Below are positions 42,953-51,092 of a DNA stretch of 64,000 bases, piece after piece. The position numbers and the translations under genes are program-made. The stretch comes from Edwardsiella piscicida (lineage in GTDB: Bacteria; Pseudomonadota; Gammaproteobacteria; Enterobacterales; Enterobacteriaceae). Location: assembly GCF_001896205.1 (NCBI RefSeq), contig NZ_MPNU01000001.1, positions 2,155,503 through 2,219,502 of the forward strand, read 5' to 3'. Under the pieces are notes generated by a model. It searched no databases. It saw only the letters and a list, made by a program, of their open reading frames with translations, and was not told the DNA's origin. Numbering within the stretch: position 1 is the stretch's first letter; every line of letters begins with the position of its first letter.

Positions 42953-44450
42953 TTATGACATGCTGTAGACTTGCGGTAAGTGTCCCGTCAGCAACATCCA
43001 TAGCCCAACGACGGCGGCGATAACAATAAAGAGTGCGAACAGAATCTCCCAGCGCGTAAATACCGCTTCATGGGGCGCCTGCTCTTTACGTGCGACGATA
43101 AACACGATCAGTCCAACGGCGTAAATAGCGCAGCCCACCAGAATAAATGACAGCCCCGCGGCGTAGACCAACCAAATACCAAACAGCGTTGCGATCGCGC
43201 TGGTAATAAACGCATTGGCGCGGCCACAGCTGGCCTTGGGCGGATATTTTCCGGTCGCCATCACCTTCCAGAGAAACGCCGCGGAGCCAATATATGCCGG
43301 CAGGATAACCACCCCGGTAATAGAGAGCATCACGTTCCAGGCATTATTGGAGAAGAAGACCAACAGCATCGCCGCCTGCATGATGAGGGTGGATACCCAC
43401 AGCGAGTGGGAGGCGACGCCGTTTTTATTCAGCGTAGAAAAGAACGTTGGAAAGGTCCCATCTTTGGCGCAGGCCCAGGGGAGTTCGGCAACCAACAGCG
43501 TCCATACCAGCCACGAGGAGAGCAGCGCGATAATCACGCCAATATTGATAAAGACGCCGCCCCATTTCCCCACCAGCGACGCCAGGATCGCCGCCGTCGA
43601 AGGGGGTGACATCGTGGCCAGTTCGCCCTGGGAGAACACGCCGAACGGAATGATGCTGACCAGCACGAACAGAACGGTGGCAATGATAAAGCCGAGGATC
43701 GTGGCGCGGCTGACCGTCCGCTCATCAGACTTATCTGACATCACCACCGCCCCCTCAATCCCGATATACATCCACAGCGTCACCAGCATGGTGCTGCGGA
43801 TCTGGTCAAAGATATCGCCCAGCGGCTTATCGTGCAGCGCGCGGTTATACGCCTCGCCCCAGAAGTCGATGGTCAGCATATGGTGATGAAATGAAAAGAA
43901 AAGTAGGATAGCGATAAACAGCAGAATCGGTATAAACTTCGCGATCGTACCGATATTATTCAGCACCGAGGTACCTTTCACCCCCCGCATCACCAGTATG
44001 CTCAGCCCCCAGATAATGACCGAGGCAACCGTAATCGCCTGCCAGGTATTACCGCCTTTGAAATAGGGAGGGAAAAAGAAGTTCAGCGCATCCATCAATA
44101 GTACGGCATAGCCCACGTTACCAAACGCGGCGGACATCCAATATCCCCAGGCGATAAGAAACCCGGTCAGCTTACCGAAGCCGGCGCGAGAATACATATA
44201 GATCCCGGAGGTCATTTCCGGATGAATCGCAGAGAGAATTTGAAAGGTTCTCGCCAGAGTAAATATACCCACCCCGGTGATAACCCATGCGATTAATATC
44301 GCCCCCAGCGCGGCCGACTGCGCCATATTTTGCGGGATATTAAAAACACCACCGCCAAACATCGCGCTGATGACTAATAGCGTCATCGCCAACACGCCTA
44401 GCGGCTAGCGGCTTTGCTTTTCCTTCGTCTTGCTGATGACTATCGGACAT
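42953..44450 (-). CDS. amino-acid/amine antiporter (APC superfamily), frameshifted by a 7-bp duplication
   Basis: The product is an inner-membrane antiporter of the basic amino acid/polyamine group, like ArcD/YdgI: SAMFGGGVFNIPQNMAQSAA, ITGVGIFTLARTFQ, GIYMYSRAGFGKLTGF and LWMYIGIEGAVVMS. About 12 transmembrane segments are visible. ATG 44450 (MSDSHQQDEGKAKPL) has a ggagca ribosome site, but a direct 7-bp repeat ctagcgg-ctagcgg (44398-44411) shifts the frame. Removing one copy gives KPLGVLAMTLLVIS, aligning with YdgI. As written, translation could only begin at GTG/ATG inside TM1. It heads the operon with the pyruvoyl decarboxylase. Confidence 0.82.
44398..44411. repeat. 7-bp tandem duplication in the antiporter gene
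   Basis: ctagcgg occurs twice in direct succession. One copy restores the reading frame between the good ribosome site at ATG 44450 and the conserved TM1. Confidence 0.85.
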
Positions 44451-44985
44451 AATTATCTGCTCCAGATGACGAAAAATTTATTATGGCAGCGCCCCCATAC
44501 AGTTAAAAGCGACTTTATCGAATCAGCGTATAAATTTATCTATCCGGTGTATTTTTTAGGCTGTTAATTACTTACGTGGATAAATAGCCATGTATTATAT
44601 TTGATAAGAAAACACAACTAACCGTATGATAATAAGTAAAAACACCGCCATCAGATTATATATCAAGGTACCCAACGGCAAATTCCGCGCTATTTTCACC
44701 GCGGCACAGATGACGGCGATGTTAAACAGTAGCCGGCGCCGCGCCATTTTGTGAAATATTCTATTTAATCAGCAGGGTGGCATAATAATATAGACGCCCG
44801 GCGCCCTTTCCACCGCCCCCCGCCTCGCGGGATTCGCCGGTCCGTCTCCGCCGCGCCGATAGGGGATATAGCATCCTCATCGGCGCGAACGATTTATCCC
44901 GCCCGTCGCCTTGCCGCCTGTTAAGCCTACGCTACACTGATACGGTAAAGCGCTGTCATCATGCGAAGGATCCGGGGAGACTGCC
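44451..44985. other. 535-bp divergent intergenic region
   Basis: This gap separates the antiporter operon from the polysaccharide synthase operon and must hold both promoters. The middle is AT-rich (44500-44660). I see no convincing operator or RNA gene. Confidence 0.5.
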
Positions 44986-46809
44986 ATGCACTTTTATTTT
45001 TCACCGTTTGAAGCGCGGCGTCCCCCGCCCCCTCTGATCAACCATCCCTGGATAAACTTTCTCTGGCAAATGCTGATCGTGGCGGCTCTGCTGCTGGGGG
45101 CCAACTATATTCGCTGGCGCTGGATGGACTCCCTCAATTACGACGCGCTCTGGTACTCCGTGCCGCTGGCGTTGGCCGAAACCCTGGCCTATATCGGCAC
45201 CTGTCTGTTTACCATCAACCTCTGGCAGGTGCGGGACCCTCTGCCGCATCCGGCCCCCGACGATATCCGCCAGTGTCTGGCCGACCCCGAGGGGATCGCG
45301 GCGCGCCCGCTGAAGGTCGACCTGTTTATCGCCACCTACTCCGAAGACCCCGAGCTGGTGCGTCTCTCCATTCAGGATGCCAAGCGGATCGACTACCCGC
45401 ATCCCCTGGAGTATAAAATTCACGTGCTGGACGACGGCCGCCGCGACGCCATGCGCCAGGTGGCCGAGCAGGAGGGCGTCAACTACCTGACCCGCGACAA
45501 TAACGCGGGCTTCAAGGCCGGCAACCTGCGTAACGGCATTGAGCAGACCGACGGCGACTTTATCGTCATTTGCGATGCCGACACCCGGGTCTTTCCCACC
45601 CTGCTGACGCACACGCTGGGCTATTTCTGCGATCCGAACGTCGCCTGGGTACAGACCCCGCAGTGGTTTTACGATCTGGCGCAGGGCACGCCGCTGCCGC
45701 ACTGGCTGGCGCGCAAGGCCGGGCGCGTCGGCGCGCTGACCGGGCGACTGATCGAGCGGCTGGTCGGTCCCCTGCGCGTCGGCGAAGATCCCTTCATGAA
45801 CGATCCGCAGATGTTTTACGACGTGATCCAGCGTCGCCGCAACTGGGCCTATGCCTCGTTCTGCTGCGGCGCGGCCTCGCTGCACCGGCGTGAGGCCATC
45901 ATGCAGACCGCCCTGCGCCAATACGCGATGGATATCGAATACGAGATCGATCGCCATACCCACGCGGTGGACGATCCGCAGCTACGACGGGATCTGCAGC
46001 AGGCCATGCTGCCCCACGTCGCCTATGATATGGAGCTGATGCCCTACCGTTTTCACGTCTCGGAGGATATCTATACCTCGATCATGCTGCACGGCGACCT
46101 TGAGCACCCCTGGCGATCCGTGCTGCACCCGCAGGTCGAGTCCAAAATGCTCTCGCCGCAGGATCTGCAGACCTGGATGATCCAGCGCTTTAAATACGCC
46201 GCCGGTTCACTGGATATTCTGCTGCACGACGGCGTGCTGCACAGCCGGCAAATCCGCCTGTCGCTGGCGCAGAAGCTGCTGTACGGCGCCACCTTCTGGT
46301 CCTATCTGGCCTGCCTCTGGAATCTGATTTTCCTGATTGCGCCGCTGGTTTACCTGTTCAGCGGGATCCCGCCGCTCTCCACCTACTCCACCCCGTTCTA
46401 TCTGCACTTTGTGCCGTACCTGGTGCTGTGCGAGCTGGCGTTTATGTTCGGCACCTGGGGGATCGCCTCCTGGAACGGCAAAGCCAGCTATCTGGCCCTG
46501 TTCTCCATGAATCTCCGGGCGCTGGATACCGTGCTGCGCGGGGAGAAGATCCGCTTTCGCGTCACGCCCAAGGAGCGGCAGCAGGGCAACTTTCTCAGCC
46601 TGATCAAGCCACAGCTGGCCATCGTCACCCTGACTCTGCTGGGGCTGGTCTGGGGTGCGATCCAGCTGGCGCTGGGGAACATCCGCGATCCCTCCGGCTA
46701 TATCATCAATATCTTCTGGGGCGGTATGAACATCCTGGCGATGCTGCCGATGATCAGCGCCGCCCTCTGGCAGCCGCCGGCGGAAGACGCCGAAAGCGGG
46801 GAGCGCTGA
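44986..46809 (+). CDS. BcsA-like family 2 polysaccharide synthase without PilZ domain
   Basis: This 607-residue inner-membrane GT2 enzyme has N-terminal transmembrane segments, then the catalytic domain with FIATYSEDPELV, HVLDDGRRD (near 149), CDADTRVFP (near 196), CCGAASLHRR, VSEDIYTSIML (TED position, near 359) and QRFKYAAGSLDIL (near 399, in place of QxxRW). Further membrane segments and a RVTPKERQQGN motif follow. The c-di-GMP-binding PilZ domain of BcsA is missing and bcsB/bcsC are absent, so the polymer is probably not ordinary cellulose. Four co-directional genes follow with tight spacing. Confidence 0.85.
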   Translation: MHFYFSPFEARRPPPPLINHPWINFLWQMLIVAALLLGANYIRWRWMDSLNYDALWYSVPLALAETLAYIGTCLFTINLWQVRDPLPHPAPDDIRQCLADPEGIAARPLKVDLFIATYSEDPELVRLSIQDAKRIDYPHPLEYKIHVLDDGRRDAMRQVAEQEGVNYLTRDNNAGFKAGNLRNGIEQTDGDFIVICDADTRVFPTLLTHTLGYFCDPNVAWVQTPQWFYDLAQGTPLPHWLARKAGRVGALTGRLIERLVGPLRVGEDPFMNDPQMFYDVIQRRRNWAYASFCCGAASLHRREAIMQTALRQYAMDIEYEIDRHTHAVDDPQLRRDLQQAMLPHVAYDMELMPYRFHVSEDIYTSIMLHGDLEHPWRSVLHPQVESKMLSPQDLQTWMIQRFKYAAGSLDILLHDGVLHSRQIRLSLAQKLLYGATFWSYLACLWNLIFLIAPLVYLFSGIPPLSTYSTPFYLHFVPYLVLCELAFMFGTWGIASWNGKASYLALFSMNLRALDTVLRGEKIRFRVTPKERQQGNFLSLIKPQLAIVTLTLLGLVWGAIQLALGNIRDPSGYIINIFWGGMNILAMLPMISAALWQPPAEDAESGER

Positions 46810-46810
46810 T

Positions 46811-48133
46811 ATGAGGCTATCGACCCACCTGCTGCGCGCCAGAAGCTATATCGCCACGCTGTGCGGTTTTCTGCTGGCCCTCGCCATCGTGCTGCATATC
46901 GAGCGCCACCAGCCGCCGCCGCCCATTCCGCTGACCCTGCAGACCCTCGGCGGCGACTTTCCCCAGTTGCCCGCGACGCGCGGCCTGACCTTTCAAGAGG
47001 CCATCTGGGCGCGCATCGCCTGGCAATACTTCATCAATAACACCCAGCCCAGCGGGCTGGTCAACGCCGTCGATCGCCAGCCCTACGCCAGCCTGTGGAG
47101 CAGCGGCGATCAGCTGATGGCGCTGATGGCCGCCCAGCGGCTGGGGATCATCGGTCAGGCCGAGCTGGATCGGCGCCTGGATGCGACGCTGCAGGCGCTC
47201 GCCGCCCTGCCGCGCTCGGCGCAGCGAATGCCCTGGCAGTACTACCACAGCGCCACCCTGCAGCCCCTGTCACCGCAGACCGATGACGGGGTCACCTGGT
47301 CCGCCAACGACATCGGGCGCCTGCTCAGCGCGCTGCAGATCTGCGCCGCCCGCTATCCCGAACACGGCGCGGCGATCAACCGTCTGCTCGCCGACTGGCC
47401 GCTGGCGCAGATGTTTCGCCAGCGCCCCTACGCCCCCTTCGCCCTGCGCGATACCCCGCGCTGGCGCCTGATCGGGCTGAATGACCGCCCCGGCCTCGGC
47501 TACCGCCTGTACGCCCAGGCGACGCTGGGCGGCATCACCCCCAGCGCCGCCGTTACGCTGCAGCAACCGCTGAGCGATCAGCCCACCGTTAATATCGACG
47601 GCATGGTGCTGCCCTACGATGCGCTGATCACCCTACGCCAGACCGACCACCCGCTGATCTTCGTGCAGCCCTACATCCTGGCGGCGCTGGAGTATGGATT
47701 CAGCCTCGACAATGCGGCGGTCACCTGGCGCATGGTGCTGGCGCAGGAGAGCCGCTATAACCCGCAGACGGGCAAAAACTTTATCTTTGACGATCGCGAG
47801 TCGCCCACGCTCGCCGCGCTGAGCGTCCGCCCCACGACCACGCCGCCCCCGCTGCTGTTTTCGGCCAAGGCCGCCTTCGGCTGGTACGCCCTGCTGGGCA
47901 CCCCGTGGAGCGAACGGCAGCGACAGCAGGTTCTGCCGCTGCTGCAGCCTGGCCGCGGGTGGCATGATGGCCTCCGCCTGGACGGCAGCGTCAGTCCAAC
48001 CCTGAGCGCCGCCACCAACGCCCTAATCCTGGAAAGTCTGCTATACCAAATACAGGGACCGCTGCGCTGTGCCTACTGCCAGCCCGACGATCCGCCGCTC
48101 TCCGCCCCCCCTGCGGGAATACAGATGCAATAA
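46811..48133 (+). CDS. DUF3131-type periplasmic protein, paralogue 1
   Basis: This 440-residue protein has an N-terminal signal or anchor (YIATLCGFLLALAIVLHI) and a DUF3131 core: ARIAWQYFINNTQPSGLVNA, LMALMAAQRLGIIGQAELDRR, DDGVTWSANDIGRLLSALQI, and LEYGFSLDNAAVTWRMVLAQ. The middle part with a DGMVLPYDAL motif and the end CAYCQPDDPP are also shared in part with the next two genes. DUF3131 has an alpha/alpha-barrel glycosidase look, but activity is unproven. It starts 1 base after the synthase stop. Confidence 0.78.
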   Translation: MRLSTHLLRARSYIATLCGFLLALAIVLHIERHQPPPPIPLTLQTLGGDFPQLPATRGLTFQEAIWARIAWQYFINNTQPSGLVNAVDRQPYASLWSSGDQLMALMAAQRLGIIGQAELDRRLDATLQALAALPRSAQRMPWQYYHSATLQPLSPQTDDGVTWSANDIGRLLSALQICAARYPEHGAAINRLLADWPLAQMFRQRPYAPFALRDTPRWRLIGLNDRPGLGYRLYAQATLGGITPSAAVTLQQPLSDQPTVNIDGMVLPYDALITLRQTDHPLIFVQPYILAALEYGFSLDNAAVTWRMVLAQESRYNPQTGKNFIFDDRESPTLAALSVRPTTTPPPLLFSAKAAFGWYALLGTPWSERQRQQVLPLLQPGRGWHDGLRLDGSVSPTLSAATNALILESLLYQIQGPLRCAYCQPDDPPLSAPPAGIQMQ

Positions 48134-48142
48134 GGAATGCCT

Positions 48143-49705
48143 ATGTCACTGCCCATGCCGCACCCACGTTCCCTCCTGCGCCTGATCGGCTTGCTGTGGC
48201 TGGCGCTGCTGCTGATCCTGGGCGGCGCCGCCGCGCGAGCTGAAACCATTCTGCCGGCGGCCGGCTACCCGCCGCGCCACGGCGATCTGACGCCGCAGGA
48301 GATGGCGGTCGCCCAGAAGGCCTGGTCCTACTTCGTCACCAACTATCAGCCGACCACCGGGCTGGTTAACGCGGCCAACGCCTACCCCTCGACCACCATG
48401 TGGGATACGGCGTCGTACATAGCGGCGCTGACGGCGGCGCGCGAGCTGGGGCTGGTGGATAAAGCCACCTTCGATCAGCGCATGATTAAGCTGCTGGCCA
48501 CCCTGAATAACCTGGATCTGTTTCAGGGACAGGCGCCGAATAAGGCCTATAACACCCTAACCGCCCAGAAGGTGAACTATATCAACCAGCCGGGCGAAAT
48601 CGGCTACTCCGCGCTGGATCTGGGGCGCATGCTGATCTGGCTGAAAATCATCAAAAATCGCTATCCCGAATACGCCAACGATATCGACAATCTGGTGCTG
48701 CGCTGGGACTTTAGCCATATCATCGATCCCTGCGGCACCCTGTATGGCGCCGTGCTGGACGGAAAAAATCAGCCGCTCTACGTGCAGGAGGGACGCCTGG
48801 GCTACGAGGAGTACGCCGCCGCTGGCTTCCAGCTGTGGGGGTTTAACACCTGCCAGGCCTCCCGCGCGGAGCCCTACCAGCTGGCCGATATTTATTGCGT
48901 GCTGGTCCCCTACGATGCGCGCGATCCCAGACCGACCCAGCAGCACAACTATGTCACCACCGAGCCCTATGTGCTGTATGGCATCGAGCTGGGCTGGAAT
49001 AAGGCCGGCGCCGCGCGCGCGGCCGATGGCAAGGAGAACCACCCGTGGATGCATGACTTCGCCAACCGCGTCTATCAGGCACAGGAAAACCGCTACCAGA
49101 TAGCCGGGATCGTGACCGCCCGCTCCGAACACCAGCTGGATCGCGCCCCCTACTTCGTCTATGACACGGTCTTCTCCGACGGCTACGACTGGAACACCAT
49201 CACCGACAAAGGGGTATACACGCCGGAGGATGCGGCCGTCTCCCTGAAGGCGGCGCTGGGAATGTGGGCGCTGTGGCAGTCCCCCTATACCGATCTGCTG
49301 TTCAGCACCATTGAGAATGCCAACGACGCGCCCAAAGGCTTTTACGAGGGGCTGTACGAAAACGGCAGCGGCCCGATCCGTGAATTCACCGCCAACAACA
49401 ACGGCATCATGCTGGAGGCCCTGCTGTTTAAAAAACAGGGTAGCCTGTTCGCCCCCGCGCGCGCCGGCGGCGATGGCGCCGCTCCGTCGCTGTGGGATAA
49501 AACCCTGCTGAACGCCTTTGATGAAAGCAACCGGACCCATAATCGCCCCTACCTGTCGGCGACGCCCCATCAGAACAGCTGGTGTAAACAGCAGGGGATC
49601 GCCCTGCGCGCCGCGCCGGCCTGCCCGAGCTGCCAGTGCGCCGCCTGCACCTTGGACGCCCCCATCCAACTGCCGCCGGTCAGCGCATCATGCTTAAAAC
49701 CCTGA
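48143..49705 (+). CDS. DUF3131-type periplasmic protein, paralogue 2
   Basis: This protein of about 520 residues has a signal peptide (LIGLLWLALLLILGGAAARA) and the best DUF3131 match of the three: AWSYFVTNYQPTTGLVNAA, YPSTTMWDTASYIAALTAAR, SALDLGRMLIWLKIIKNRYP, EEYAAAGFQLWGFNTCQA and EPYVLYGIELGW. The tail is Cys-rich with CPSCQCAAC, unlike the paralogues. ATG 48143 is chosen because aagga lies at proper distance; ATG 48137 is too close. It lies 3 bases to tens of bases from its neighbours, so it is in the same operon. Confidence 0.8.
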   Translation: MSLPMPHPRSLLRLIGLLWLALLLILGGAAARAETILPAAGYPPRHGDLTPQEMAVAQKAWSYFVTNYQPTTGLVNAANAYPSTTMWDTASYIAALTAARELGLVDKATFDQRMIKLLATLNNLDLFQGQAPNKAYNTLTAQKVNYINQPGEIGYSALDLGRMLIWLKIIKNRYPEYANDIDNLVLRWDFSHIIDPCGTLYGAVLDGKNQPLYVQEGRLGYEEYAAAGFQLWGFNTCQASRAEPYQLADIYCVLVPYDARDPRPTQQHNYVTTEPYVLYGIELGWNKAGAARAADGKENHPWMHDFANRVYQAQENRYQIAGIVTARSEHQLDRAPYFVYDTVFSDGYDWNTITDKGVYTPEDAAVSLKAALGMWALWQSPYTDLLFSTIENANDAPKGFYEGLYENGSGPIREFTANNNGIMLEALLFKKQGSLFAPARAGGDGAAPSLWDKTLLNAFDESNRTHNRPYLSATPHQNSWCKQQGIALRAAPACPSCQCAACTLDAPIQLPPVSASCLKP

Positions 49706-51069
49706 TCGGCGCAGCCGCGATCGCTATCCTGGCGCTGACGGCCTGGTCGCTGTCGGCGCCGCCGACGGCGCTGGAGACGGGCTGGCGCTACCTCAGCCAG
49801 GGAGGCTGGCACCACGCGGGCCGACTGGGGCAGCTTACCCCCGACGAGCGCCAGTGGGCGACCATCGCCTGGCGCTATTTCCAGAACAACACCCAGCCCG
49901 ACACCGGGCTGGTCAACGGCCAGGACAACTATCCGCTGACCACCCCGGCGCAGATGGGCGATACCCTGGTGGCGCTGGTCGCGGCGCAGCGGCTGGGGCT
50001 GCTGGAGGCCGAGGAGTTTGACCGGCGCCTCTCCGCGCTGCTGGCCACCCTCTCCCGCCTGCCCTTAAACGGCGCCGGGTTGCCCAACCGCTACTACGAC
50101 AGCCAGCGGCTGACCATGGTGAACGGGGCGCGCCAGCCCGCCGACGACGGCTGGTCAGCCGGCGACATCGCCCGCCTGCTGCTGGGGCTGCGGCTGGTCA
50201 CGCTGGCGGCGCCGCAGTACGGCGGCTTTATCGATCGCATCGTCATGGGGTGGAACTTCTGCCCTATGCTGACCCCGCAGGGGGCGCTGCAGGACGGCGA
50301 GTGGCGGCAGAATCACTGGCAAACCCGCCCTATCGCCAATCTGGCCCAAAGCCAATACGCCGCCGCCGCGATGGGGCTGTGGGGTTTTGATGCCCCGCTC
50401 AGCGCGGCGCCGCCCTATAAGCACGCCATCATCGGCCCCAATTCCATCGCGACGGCAGACCGGGATCCCCGCCTGGGCGGCGGCAACCTCAGCGTCGACT
50501 CGACCCCCTATCTGCTGGCCGGTCTGGAGTTCAACTGGTCGCCGCCGGGCAAGGCTTCGCTCACCCTGCAGGATCTCAGGTCGCGCGCCCAGTCGGTATA
50601 CCAGGCGCAGGCCTGGCGCTGGCAGCGCGACGGTATCCTGACGGCGCGCGCAGACTATGCGCTCAACCGCGCGCCCTGGCGGGTCGATAACGCCGTCTTC
50701 GCCAACGGCTATCCCTGGAACGTACTGACGGAGGGGGGAGAGTTCCGCCCCGAGCTGGCGTTGACCGCGACCCGGGCGCTGTTCGGCCTGTGGGTGCTGT
50801 GGGATAGCCCCTATACCGATGCCCTGATGCAGCTAGGGCGCTGGCCGCGGGACGATCGGCGCGGCTGGTACGAAGGCCGCTTTGAGCGCAGCGGCGAATA
50901 CAATCCGGTGATGACGCTCAGCACCAACGCCATGGTGCTGGAGTCTCTGCTGTATAAGCAGAACAACGGCCCGCTGATCGACCGCCTGCCGCCGCCCGGC
51001 TATCTGGAAAGCCAGCTGCGCGAGCCCCTGAACTGGCCGCGGCGCTGTCTGCCCCAGGAAGGACGTTAA
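49690..51069 (+). CDS. DUF3131-type periplasmic protein, paralogue 3
   Basis: This 459-residue protein starts at ATG 49690 (MLKTLIGAAAIAILALTAWS, a signal or anchor) and overlaps paralogue 2 by 16 bases. It repeats the core of the others: ATIAWRYFQNNTQPDTGLVNG, MGDTLVALVAAQRLGLLEAE, DDGWSAGDIARLLLGLRLV, SQYAAAAMGLWGFDAP and TPYLLAGLEFNW. It lacks the Cys-rich tail. Shared motifs show that the three arose by duplication within the locus. Function is not known; it may trim, modify or guide the polymer. Confidence 0.78.
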   Translation: MLKTLIGAAAIAILALTAWSLSAPPTALETGWRYLSQGGWHHAGRLGQLTPDERQWATIAWRYFQNNTQPDTGLVNGQDNYPLTTPAQMGDTLVALVAAQRLGLLEAEEFDRRLSALLATLSRLPLNGAGLPNRYYDSQRLTMVNGARQPADDGWSAGDIARLLLGLRLVTLAAPQYGGFIDRIVMGWNFCPMLTPQGALQDGEWRQNHWQTRPIANLAQSQYAAAAMGLWGFDAPLSAAPPYKHAIIGPNSIATADRDPRLGGGNLSVDSTPYLLAGLEFNWSPPGKASLTLQDLRSRAQSVYQAQAWRWQRDGILTARADYALNRAPWRVDNAVFANGYPWNVLTEGGEFRPELALTATRALFGLWVLWDSPYTDALMQLGRWPRDDRRGWYEGRFERSGEYNPVMTLSTNAMVLESLLYKQNNGPLIDRLPPPGYLESQLREPLNWPRRCLPQEGR

Positions 51070-51092
51070 CGTTACTACGCCAAGGAGCGCAC

